From Rubritepida sp. (GTDB taxonomy: Bacteria > Pseudomonadota > Alphaproteobacteria > Acetobacterales > Acetobacteraceae): 8,940 nt of DNA. A model generated the notes under the pieces. It made no database searches. It worked only from the letters and a program-made list of their open reading frames with translations, and was not told where the DNA came from. Each line of letters opens with the position of its first letter. The first letter of the stretch is position 1. The stretch is taken from NCBI GenBank assembly GCA_022843345.1, contig JALHNW010000050.1, forward strand, positions 1 through 8,940, written 5' to 3'. Shown one piece after another: positions 1 to 7,182 of the stretch. The position numbers and the translations under genes are program-made.

Positions 1-470
1 ACCCACCCCACCAGCCGGTGCCAGCCACCCAGGCTGTTGCGCAGCTTCGGCCAGCCCAGCAGCAGCCCCAGCGGCGCCAGCAGGACGCAGGCCGCCGTGC
101 TGGCCGTCACCAGCCAGCCGAGGTCGAGCAGAAGCGTCTCGTGCATGCGGCGCGAGGAAAGGAACAGGCCGGGCAGCCATCCCGCCTCGCGCGGCTGCGC
201 GGTGGCCAGGTCGAAGCTGCGGGGCGGCATCCCGCGGCCGCCGAGCACGGCCGTGCCCTCCCAGCCGCGGATGAACAGGCCGGCGCCGGGGGCCGGGCCG
301 GCGGCGTCCAGCACCGCCTCCAGCCGCTCCAGCGTCACCGTGCCGGGCGGGGTGCGCGCCTTCAGCGCCGGCTCGGCGGCCAGGATGAGGCCGGTGACGG
401 TCACCACCAGGATGGGCAGGGCGAAGAGCAGCGCCACCCAGCGGTGCAGGCGCAGCATGAGGCGTTTCAC
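1..470 (-). CDS. PepSY-associated transmembrane protein, N-terminal part (cut by left edge)
   Basis: Reading the minus strand from a GTG at 470 gives 156 open codons that run off the left edge. The product starts MKRLMLRLHRWVALLFALP, a basic start followed by a membrane helix (about residues 11-32). An extracytoplasmic stretch follows, then a second helix (about 127-145) preceded by RRMHETLLLDLGW and followed by GWHR. That N-terminal R-x-HRW helix and the HETLLLDLGW/GWHR arrangement are typical of the PepSY_TM (PiuB-like) family, inner-membrane proteins often tied to iron uptake or siderophore reduction; substrate cannot be told here. GGAG lies 11 bases upstream of the GTG. An ATG at 458 is the alternative start. 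No in-frame ATG exists further upstream. It is divergent from the PadR regulator and shares its promoter region, so co-regulation is likely but inferred. Confidence 0.8.
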   Translation of the reverse strand, partial: MKRLMLRLHRWVALLFALPILVVTVTGLILAAEPALKARTPPGTVTLERLEAVLDAAGPAPGAGLFIRGWEGTAVLGGRGMPPRSFDLATAQPREAGWLPGLFLSSRRMHETLLLDLGWLVTASTAACVLLAPLGLLLGWPKLRNSLGGWHRLVGW

Positions 471-550
471 GGGATCGCGGTCTCCGGACGGGATGCGCCG
501 CGTGTAGGACGGCGGCGCGCAACGGTGGGTATCCCTGTGCAACAGAATGT

Positions 551-571
551 AAGTGCGACGCAATCGCACTT
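551..571. promoter_or_regulatory. 21-bp perfect dyad between divergent genes, probable operator
   Basis: Arms AAGTGCGA (551-558) and TCGCACTT (564-571) are exact reverse complements separated by CGCAA. The site sits near the middle of the 133-base region between the PepSY gene start (470) and the PadR start (604). It lacks a following T-run, so a protein-binding dyad is more likely than a terminator. The natural candidate binder is the adjacent PadR/YqjI-like repressor, since such regulators commonly bind their own divergent promoter. A Fur/Mur-type regulator is an alternative because the flanking genes look metal related. The binder is inferred. Confidence 0.6.
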
Positions 572-603
572 GCGCCGTGTGATCCGCGATATATCTTGAG
601 TGC
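570..603 (+). promoter_or_regulatory. Candidate padR promoter with very short or absent leader
   Basis: TTGCGC at 570-575 overlaps the end of the dyad. TATCTT at 592-597 lies 16 bases downstream and would start transcription at about the ATG (604). A separate 8-bp palindrome, GATATATC, occupies 588-595 and is the only AT-rich patch nearby. The only purine stretch before the ATG is TTGAG, three bases away, which is too close for a normal ribosome site. Together these suggest a leaderless or nearly leaderless transcript, or a start further inside at ATG 619. Both elements are weak matches to sigma-70 consensus. Confidence 0.3.
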
Positions 604-1164
604 ATGAACCATGACGACATGCGGGGCCATCCCCGCCATCACGGCCGGCGCTTCGCCCATGGCGGGCACGGCACCGACCTCAACCCCTTCCGCCGCCACG
701 GCCGCGGCGGCCCCGGCCGCGTCTTCGGCGGCGGCGACCTGCGGCTGGTGCTGCTGCACCTGCTGGCCGAGAAGCCCAGCCACGGCTACGAGCTGATCAA
801 GGCGCTGGAGGAGCGCGCCGGCGGCGCCTATTCCCCCAGCCCCGGCGTGATCTACCCCACGCTCACCCTGCTGGAGGAGCTGGGCCACGCCGCCGCCGCC
901 CCGGCCGAGGGCGGCCGCAAGCTCCACGCCGCCACCGAGGAGGGCCGCGCCTTCCTGGCCGCCAACCGCGAGGCCGCCGACGCCCTGCTCGCCAGGCTGG
1001 ACAGCCGCGCGCAGGCCGCGCCCCCCGCCCCGGTGGTCCGCGCCATGGAGAACCTGAAGCTGGCCCTGCGCCTGCGCCTGTCGCGCGGCACGCTGGACGA
1101 GGCCGGCGCCCAGGCCGTCGCCGCGGCGCTGGACGCCGCCGCCATCGCGGTGGAGCGCAGCTGA
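604..1164 (+). CDS. PadR-family transcriptional regulator, YqjI-like
   Basis: A 186-residue product. The first ~36 residues are rich in His, Gly and Arg (seven His at 3, 9, 12, 13, 19, 22, 32; no Cys). A PadR winged helix follows at about 44-115, with SHGYELIKALEE (59-70) and YSPSPGVIYPTLTLLEELG (76-94), the family signature. A C-terminal helical part at about 140-185 suits dimerisation. The His-rich tail, the G-x-G-D/E-L-R-L-V lead-in and the wing closely resemble E. coli YqjI, a nickel-responsive repressor of the ferric-reductase gene yqjH and of itself. The family call is firm; metal sensing is inferred from the tail. The start is uncertain (604 or 619) because no good ribosome site precedes either. 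Its TGA overlaps the next gene's ATG (TGATG), so the two are probably translated together. Autoregulation through the upstream dyad is likely. Confidence 0.88.
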   Translation: MNHDDMRGHPRHHGRRFAHGGHGTDLNPFRRHGRGGPGRVFGGGDLRLVLLHLLAEKPSHGYELIKALEERAGGAYSPSPGVIYPTLTLLEELGHAAAAPAEGGRKLHAATEEGRAFLAANREAADALLARLDSRAQAAPPAPVVRAMENLKLALRLRLSRGTLDEAGAQAVAAALDAAAIAVERS

Positions 1165-1454
1165 TGGCCGCCTTCCAGTCCGAGGCGCGGGTGGCGATGG
1201 AGACGCCCGCCCGCTACCTCGCCCAGCTCTGCAAGCACTTCCAGCACAAGCTGGCCGTCAGCCTGGCCGCAACCACCGGCGAGATCGCCTTCGAGGGCGG
1301 CGCCTGCCGGCTGGAGGCGACGCATGACGCGCTGGTGATGCGCCGGGACGCGGTGGATGCGGAACGCGGCGCCTTGCTGGAGGAGGTGCTCGCCCGCCAC
1401 CTGCTGCGCTTCGCCTTCCGCACGCCGCCCGGGATCCGCTGGATCAGATCCTGA
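1164..1454 (+). CDS. DUF2218 domain protein
   Basis: A 96-residue soluble protein with no signal peptide. Matches to the DUF2218 family pattern are RYLAQLCKHFQHK (17-29), a GxCxL segment (46-50) and the end motif LARHLLRFAFR (76-86). The domain has no established biochemical activity. It is known to occur alone or joined to FAD-binding siderophore-interacting (ferric-siderophore reductase) proteins. Here it overlaps the stop of the YqjI-like regulator by one base, indicating an operon with translational coupling. In E. coli YqjI controls a siderophore-interacting protein, so the pairing supports a metal or iron role, by inference. Its last 11 bases overlap the end of the convergent acetyltransferase gene. 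Confidence 0.82.
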   Translation: MAAFQSEARVAMETPARYLAQLCKHFQHKLAVSLAATTGEIAFEGGACRLEATHDALVMRRDAVDAERGALLEEVLARHLLRFAFRTPPGIRWIRS

Positions 1455-2016
1455 GGCGCGCGGGGATCGGCAGGCCGAGGCGATCGGGCACCGGCCATTC
1501 CTCGCGCACGGTCCGCAGGCGCCGGAAGCCCGCGGCATCGTAGTTGGGCAGGGCGCGCGGGTGGTCGGCGGTGCAGGTGTTCACCGTCAGCGCCGCGCAG
1601 CCTTCGTTCCAGGCGGCGCCGATGGCGTGGCGCAGCAGCGCCATGCCAAGCCCCTGGCCGATGGCGCCGGGCAGCAGCCCGAAATAGGCCAGGTTGATGG
1701 TGGGCCAGTGCCGGCGGTCCAGCTCGTAGAAGCCGAGGTCGGCGCCCGCCGCGTCGCGCGCCACGTGCACGCTGATCCGCGGGTCGCCCAGCACCTCGTC
1801 CAGCTGCGCGTCGGAGAGCGTGCGCCGCAGCCACCAGACGTAGTCCTGCCCCACCGCGTCGTAGAGGCGGCGGTATTCCGCCACGCTCGCCCGCGGCAGC
1901 AGCCGGTGGACGGACACGCCCGCCGGCAGCGCGGGCCGCGCCCCGCCGGGGCGGCGGTCCATCCGCAGGAAGGTCACCTCCACCGCGATGCGGGTGACGG
2001 GTTCCGCCAGGAACAC
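1444..2016 (-). CDS. GNAT-family N-acetyltransferase
   Basis: A 190-residue product with a GNAT fold. An N-terminal strand region contains EVTFLRM (13-19). The acetyl-CoA binding motif A is [22 protein letters not shown] (107-128), with Q121-G-L-G124-M-A fitting Q/R-x-x-G-x-A. The C-terminal motif B is [14 protein letters not shown] (151-164), where Tyr159 is the usual position of the general acid. The EVTFLRM start and the C-terminal TCTADHPRA pattern match a widespread proteobacterial subfamily of unknown acceptor. The GTG start at 2016 follows the rpoD stop after a single base (TGA-C-GTG), so translation is probably coupled to rpoD. A start at Met19 would cut off a conserved strand. The gene ends tail-to-tail with DUF2218, overlapping by 11 bases, with no terminator seen. 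Confidence 0.88.
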   Translation of the reverse strand: MFLAEPVTRIAVEVTFLRMDRRPGGARPALPAGVSVHRLLPRASVAEYRRLYDAVGQDYVWWLRRTLSDAQLDEVLGDPRISVHVARDAAGADLGFYELDRRHWPTINLAYFGLLPGAIGQGLGMALLRHAIGAAWNEGCAALTVNTCTADHPRALPNYDAAGFRRLRTVREEWPVPDRLGLPIPARLRI

Positions 2017-2017
2017 G

Positions 2018-3937
<1,920 letters not shown>

Positions 3938-3946
3938 GCGCTGCCG

Positions 3947-3950
3947 CTCC
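3947..3950 (-). promoter_or_regulatory. Ribosome binding site of rpoD
   Basis: GGAG on the minus strand, nine bases before ATG 3937, within the longer context AAGAATTGGAG. It decides the start: a TTG codon at 3952-3950 contains the first G of this site and would have no ribosome site of its own. Confidence 0.75.
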
Positions 3951-3964
3951 AATTCTTCACCGCC

Positions 3965-3999
3965 GGGGCCGGAAAAAGGCCCCCATATATATAGGGGGC
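3965..3999 (-). terminator. Terminator-like hairpin with overlapping alternative hairpin between dnaG and rpoD
   Basis: Read in the direction of transcription, the dnaG stop is followed by GCCCCC (3999-3994), a nine-base AT loop, GGGGGC (3984-3979), and then CTTTTT (3978-3973). This is a six-pair G/C stem plus T-run, the plan of an intrinsic terminator. A second perfect stem, GGGGCC (3983-3978) with GGCCCC (3970-3965) around the T-run, uses the same G-rich arm, so the two folds exclude each other. That arrangement suggests partial termination or attenuation that lowers or tunes rpoD relative to dnaG. The structures are directly visible; the function is inferred. The TATATATAT loop could alternatively serve as a -10 region of an rpoD promoter. 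Confidence 0.5.
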
Positions 4000-4002
4000 G
4001 GA

Positions 4003-5772
4003 CTAGCCCCCCTCCTCGTCCTCGCCCGACTCGCCCCGCCGCAGCGCATCCAGCGCGACCGCCAGGCGGATGACGCGGGTCTGCGCGCCCTCATCCGCGG
4101 TTTCCGTCAGCGCGGCGGCGGCGGCCTGGAGGTCCTCCACCAGCTCGCCCTCGCCCCTGAGGAACCCGAAGATCTGCCAGAACGCCTCCAGCGCCTCCGC
4201 CGGCGTCGCGCCGGGGCGGGCCCCTGGGGGAAGCTCCGGCTTCCGCACGAAATCCACGCTGATCCCGGATTCGGCGAGGTGGGCGATCAAACCCTCCGAG
4301 TCAAGCCGCGGCGCCGCGGGCAGCCACGCCAGGATCGCATCCCTCGCCGCACGCAGCGGGCCTTCAGGGAAGTCCAGCAGGGCAAGCGGCTCCTCCACCT
4401 CCGGCAACAGATGGGGATGGCGGGCGCAGATCGCCAGCAGGATGCCCGCGCGCGCCTGCCGCGCCGTGGCCCCATCCGGCACGGGACGCGCGTGGCGCGG
4501 CGTGATGCGCCGGTCCGGGCGCTTGGAGGCGGCGAAGAAACGGTCCAGCAGCGCGCGGCGGTATTCTGCGGCCAACGACTTGTCCGGGATGGCGCCGGCC
4601 GCCGCCACCAGCCGGTTGCGCAGCAGGGCGCGGCCCTCGGGCGAGGCCGGGATCGGCCCGTTGGCGACGAGGCCGAACAGCGCCTCGCCCATCGGCTGCG
4701 CCGCGTCCAGCACCGCCTGCATGGCGCGCGAACCGCCGCGGCGGACCAGCGTGTCCGGGTCCTCGCCCGCCGGCAGGGTGGCGAAGCGCAGCGAGGCCGC
4801 GGGCGTCAGCAGCGGCAGGGCGGTTTCCGCGGCCTTCGCCGCCGCGCGCCGGCCGGCCGCGTCGCCGTCGAAGCACAGCACCGGCTCGGCCGAGACGCGC
4901 CACAGCTCGGCCATCTGCTCGGCCGTCAGCGCGGTGCCGAGCGGCGCCACCGCGCCCGCGAAGCCGCCCTGGTGCAGCGCGATGACGTCCATGTAGCCCT
5001 CGACCACCAGCAGGGGCGCGCCGCGGAACACCGCCTCGCGCGCCAAATCCAGGCCGTAGAGGTTGCGACGCTTGGAGAAGACCGGTGTCTCCGGCCCGTT
5101 GACGTATTTGGGCTGCCCGTCGCCCAGGATGCGCCCGCCGAAGGAGACCAGGCGCCCCCGCCGGTCGCGGATGGGGAACATCACGCGGTTGAAGAACAGG
5201 TCCGTCAGCCGGCCCTCGCGGTCCTGCATCAGGCCCGATTCGACCATCTGCCGCGCCTCGATGCCCTCCTCGCGCAGCTCGGCCAGCAGGGCGCCGCGGC
5301 CTGCCCCGCTCCAGCCCAGGCCGAAGCGCGCGATCGTCTCGTCCGACAGGCCGCGGCCCTTGAGGTAGGCCAGCGCGGCCGCGCCCTCCGCCGCGTGCAG
5401 GCGGCGGGCGAAGCTGGCCTGCGCCGCCTCCAGCACGCCGTGCAGGTCCTTCGCGCGCTGCTCGCGCGCGCGGGCCTGGGGGGTGGGCTTGGGCACCTCC
5501 AGCCCGGCCTCGGCGGCCAGGCGCTCCACCGCCTCCATGAAGGAGGCACCCTCGGCGCGCATGACGTAGGCGAAGGCGTCGCCATGGGCGCCGCAGCCGA
5601 AGCAGTGGAAATGCTCGTCATAGACGTGGAACGAGGGCGACTTCTCGTTGTGGAAGGGGCAGCAGCCCTTCCATTGCCGCCCCGCCTTGGTCAGCCGCGT
5701 GCGCCGGCCGATCAGGCCCGGCAGGGGCGTGCGCAGGCGCAGCTCGTCGAGGAAGGTGGGGGGCAGGGCCAT
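4003..5772 (-). CDS. dnaG: DNA primase DnaG
   Basis: A 589-residue primase that makes RNA primers at the replication fork with the DnaB helicase. The N-terminal CHC2 zinc finger has ligands Cys38, His41, Cys57 and Cys60 ([11 protein letters not shown]...[11 protein letters not shown]). The catalytic core contains [13 protein letters not shown] (191-203), FGGRIL and [20 protein letters not shown] (221-240). The TOPRIM part has VVEGYMD (256-262, catalytic Glu258) and [10 protein letters not shown] (301-310) with the metal-binding DxD. A more variable C-terminal helicase-interaction region (about 430-580) ends in an acidic tail. ATG 5772 gives the usual family start ([17 protein letters not shown]). 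The frame stays open upstream, but only as antisense to the DUF3126 gene. No good ribosome site precedes the ATG. The 52 bases to the divergent DUF3126 gene must hold both promoters. rpoD lies just downstream. Confidence 0.98.
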   Translation of the reverse strand: MALPPTFLDELRLRTPLPGLIGRRTRLTKAGRQWKGCCPFHNEKSPSFHVYDEHFHCFGCGAHGDAFAYVMRAEGASFMEAVERLAAEAGLEVPKPTPQARAREQRAKDLHGVLEAAQASFARRLHAAEGAAALAYLKGRGLSDETIARFGLGWSGAGRGALLAELREEGIEARQMVESGLMQDREGRLTDLFFNRVMFPIRDRRGRLVSFGGRILGDGQPKYVNGPETPVFSKRRNLYGLDLAREAVFRGAPLLVVEGYMDVIALHQGGFAGAVAPLGTALTAEQMAELWRVSAEPVLCFDGDAAGRRAAAKAAETALPLLTPAASLRFATLPAGEDPDTLVRRGGSRAMQAVLDAAQPMGEALFGLVANGPIPASPEGRALLRNRLVAAAGAIPDKSLAAEYRRALLDRFFAASKRPDRRITPRHARPVPDGATARQARAGILLAICARHPHLLPEVEEPLALLDFPEGPLRAARDAILAWLPAAPRLDSEGLIAHLAESGISVDFVRKPELPPGARPGATPAEALEAFWQIFGFLRGEGELVEDLQAAAAALTETADEGAQTRVIRLAVALDALRRGESGEDEEGG

Positions 5773-5824
5773 GCGGAAGCGCCACAGGCTAGAGCATCGC
5801 GCCGCATCCGGGTATGGGGGCGCG

Positions 5825-6031
5825 ATGAAGCCCAACGAAATCCAGGCCGTGCAGGCCCATCTGCGCAAGCTGCTCGGCAGCCAGCGCATCAACATCCGCG
5901 CCGCGCAGACGCGCAACGGCCCGGTGGAGCTGCTGGCGGATGGCGAGACCATCGGCACGGTGGACCGCGACGAGGACGAGGGCGAGGTCGCCTACCACGT
6001 CACCATCACCGTGCTGAGCGAAGACCTGTGA
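5825..6031 (+). CDS. DUF3126 family small protein
   Basis: A 68-residue acidic protein starting MKPNEIQAVQAHLRKLLG and containing LLADGETIGTVDRDEDEGEVAYHV. It fits DUF3126, a short family I know mainly from Alphaproteobacteria, with no assigned activity. No signal peptide or membrane segment is present, so a cytoplasmic location is expected. ATG 5825 is preceded by a G-run (5816-5820) at ribosome-site distance and begins at the family's usual N-terminus. Longer in-frame extensions upstream only mirror dnaG on the other strand. The gene is divergent from dnaG with a 52-base gap, and its stop codon runs directly into a strong hairpin. Confidence 0.82.
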   Translation: MKPNEIQAVQAHLRKLLGSQRINIRAAQTRNGPVELLADGETIGTVDRDEDEGEVAYHVTITVLSEDL

Positions 6032-6055
6032 CGTGGCGGGCATGCGCCCGCCGCG
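6032..6055 (+). terminator. Hairpin directly after the DUF3126 stop
   Basis: CGTGGCGGGC (6032-6041) pairs with GCCCGCCGCG (6046-6055) around ATGC: ten pairs including one T-G wobble. It begins on the base after the stop codon. The following bases (TCTCAGGTCTTC) are pyrimidine-rich but not a true T-run, so it may terminate weakly or mainly protect the 3' end. Confidence 0.5.
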
Positions 6056-6089
6056 TCTCAGGTCTTCGCCGCTTCATCGTGCCCTCATC

Positions 6090-6181
6090 GCCGCGGCTTG
6101 AGGCCGCGGCTACGCCGGGCGCCCGCTCCGCGGGCTTGGCTTCGGCACCCTGAAGGGTGCCGGCGCGCGCCGTGCGCGCGC
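6090..6181. repeat. Train of four consecutive short palindromes
   Basis: Four perfect inverted repeats follow one another: GCCGCGGC 6090-6097 with 6103-6110 (loop TTGAG); GCCCGC 6121-6126 with GCGGGC 6130-6135 (loop TCC); CGGCACCC 6143-6150 with GGGTGCCG 6155-6162 (loop TGAA); and GCGCGCGC 6163-6170 with 6174-6181 (loop CGT). Small loops and tight spacing recall REP/BIME-type intergenic elements. Copies elsewhere in the genome cannot be judged from this window. Confidence 0.55.
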
Positions 6182-6211
6182 ATCCCGCATTGGCGGTCTT
6201 GTCCTGGCGGG

Positions 6212-6300
6212 GTGCGCTGGCCGGCCGGCGCTCGGCTTCGCCGTTGCGCCTCTTGGGCGGCGGGGCGCTGCTCCTGGCCGGGCGCGTGCGCTGGCCGGCC
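6212..6300. repeat. 15-base direct repeat pair, 74 bases apart
   Basis: GTGCGCTGGCCGGCC occurs identically at 6212-6226 and 6286-6300, with no matching base on either side. Each copy ends in the eight-base palindrome GGCCGGCC. In such GC-rich DNA a 15-base exact repeat so close by is unlikely but not impossible by chance. It may mark an internal duplication or two units of a repeat element. Confidence 0.5.
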
Positions 6301-6479
6301 CATGGCAAAGCCACGGGCCTGTGCCGCAGGCGCACCCCGCTCCCTCCGGTCGCGGCGGGGCTTCGCCCTGGCGTGGAGAAGGCCACACAGGATCGCCCCA
6401 GCCCGGCACGCGCGAAGCCGCGTGGCCGCCCCCAAGGCGAATCCCGCCCTACGGCACCGACGCACCTTCCACCCGGGGC

Positions 6480-6532
6480 CCCCGCGCCGCTTTTTCCGCG
6501 ACGCGCAGCGACGCGGGAAAAGTGGCGTGGGG
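6480..6532 (+). terminator. Long 21-pair hairpin at the 3' end of the lipoprotein gene
   Basis: Left arm 6480-6500 pairs with right arm 6512-6532 around an 11-base loop: 18 Watson-Crick pairs plus three wobbles (6484/6528, 6489/6523, 6495/6517). A T-run (6491-6495) faces an A-run (6518-6521) in mid-stem. In plus-strand RNA the three odd pairs are G-U and acceptable; in minus-strand RNA they become A-C mismatches. The fold therefore favours plus-strand transcripts arriving from the DUF3126 side. Its right arm ends two bases short of the convergent lipoprotein stop codon (6536-6534). There is no outside T-run, so it may act as a barrier or processing site, or be part of a repeat element. Confidence 0.5.
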
Positions 6533-6533
6533 A

Positions 6534-7088
6534 CTACCGCACGCCGGCGGATTGCGAGCGCAGCTCCCGCGCGCGGGCCAGCACGCGGTCCTCCATCTCG
6601 CTGTTCGTGGCGGCCGAGGTCGGGGCGTCCACCCAGCCGCCGCGCTGGTTCACCTGGCGGAACACCTGGACCCGCACGCCGTCCGAGCGGAGCTGCCGGC
6701 TGGTGACGTAGGCGGTGGCCTTGAAGCGCTCGCCCTCGCTGGCGGGGGGCGAGTACCAGTCGGTGATGATGACGCCGCCGAACGGGTCGGCGCTGGCCAG
6801 CGGCATGAAGGACAGGGTGTCCAGCGTCGCGCGCCACAGGAAGGCGTTCACCGTCATCCCCGCGCCGCCGCCGGCCGCCGCGGCCGCCGCTGCGCCCTGC
6901 GCCTCGCGCGAGCGGTCCACGCCGAAGACGACGATGCCGTCCCCCGCGCCGCCCAGGCGGCCCTGGACGCGGGCGCGCTGGCTGTCGCTGCCGTATTCGT
7001 CGTTGCCGACCATGCGGCCGCCGCCGCAGGCGGACAGGAGGGGAAGGGCAAGGAGGGCGGCGAAGGTGATTCGCAAGGGGTGCGTCAT
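6534..7088 (-). CDS. DUF3576 lipoprotein
   Basis: A 184-residue protein starting MTHPLRITFAALLALPLLSACGGG: a lipoprotein signal peptide with lipobox L18-S-A-C21, so Cys21 should be lipidated and the protein membrane-anchored facing the periplasm. The conserved part, NAFLWRATLDTLSFMPLASADPFGGVIITDWYSPP (about 81-115) followed by RQLRSDGVRVQVFRQ (131-145), matches DUF3576, a family of unknown function mainly in Alphaproteobacteria. A run of seven alanines (66-72) with glycines forms a flexible low-complexity stretch between the N-terminus and that domain. The ribosome site is weak. The gene follows the porin in the same direction, but a strong terminator 28 bases upstream of its start argues for its own promoter or for read-through. 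Confidence 0.88.
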   Translation of the reverse strand: MTHPLRITFAALLALPLLSACGGGRMVGNDEYGSDSQRARVQGRLGGAGDGIVVFGVDRSREAQGAAAAAAAGGGAGMTVNAFLWRATLDTLSFMPLASADPFGGVIITDWYSPPASEGERFKATAYVTSRQLRSDGVRVQVFRQVNQRGGWVDAPTSAATNSEMEDRVLARARELRSQSAGVR

Positions 7089-7116
7089 GGCGGGCGATGT
7101 CTAGGACGGCGCCCGG

Positions 7117-7153
7117 AAAAAGAGAAGGGGCGGCAGGTTGCCCCGCCGCCCCT
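7117..7153 (-). terminator. Rho-independent terminator of the porin gene
   Basis: On the minus strand AGGGGCGGC (7153-7145) pairs with GCCGCCCCT (7134-7126) around a ten-base loop: nine perfect pairs, followed directly by a pyrimidine tract ending in five T's (7121-7117). It lies about 30 bases after the porin stop codon. This is the clearest intrinsic terminator in the window. Confidence 0.88.
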
Positions 7154-7182
7154 CCCCATGTGGTCCGGTTGCCCGGCCCAGC

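Larger units (their letters stand above)
6032..6533. other. 500-base palindrome-rich intergenic block without a convincing gene
   Basis: This lies between the convergent ends of the DUF3126 and DUF3576 genes. Several frames are open on both strands, but their products are Arg/Ala/Pro/Gly-rich, match no family I recognise, and reflect only the extreme GC content. What can be seen instead is secondary structure: a terminator-like hairpin at the left end, four hairpins in a row (6090-6181), a 15-base direct repeat containing GGCCGGCC (6212-6226 and 6286-6300), and a 21-pair hairpin at the right end (6480-6532). A dispersed intergenic repeat family or the remains of one is the best reading. Confidence 0.55.

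Noticed and set aside
18..599. Plus-strand open frames over the left edge
   Set aside because: The minus strand there encodes a PepSY-type membrane protein with clear helices; the plus-strand frames are Arg/Gln-rich shadows running through the divergent promoter region.
3938..3952. TTG start at 3952 for rpoD
   Set aside because: The TTG contains the first G of the GGAG ribosome site that serves ATG 3937, and the usual product begins MATK.
3985..3993. ATATATATA tract as a replication-origin element next to dnaG
   Set aside because: It is a nine-base hairpin loop with no DnaA-box cluster or wider AT-rich region around it.
5773..5958. Extended dnaG N-terminus with 62 extra residues
   Set aside because: The extension is antisense to the DUF3126 gene and precedes the normal primase start [11 protein letters not shown], so it has no family support.
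4279..6153. Long plus-strand open frame (624 codons) across dnaG
   Set aside because: Antisense to dnaG with Arg/Gln/Ala-rich composition; open only because stop codons are rare at this GC content.
6090..6300. CRISPR array or tRNA gene in the repeat-rich block
   Set aside because: There are no regularly spaced repeats with unique spacers, and no cloverleaf with a T-arm; the structures are unrelated short palindromes.
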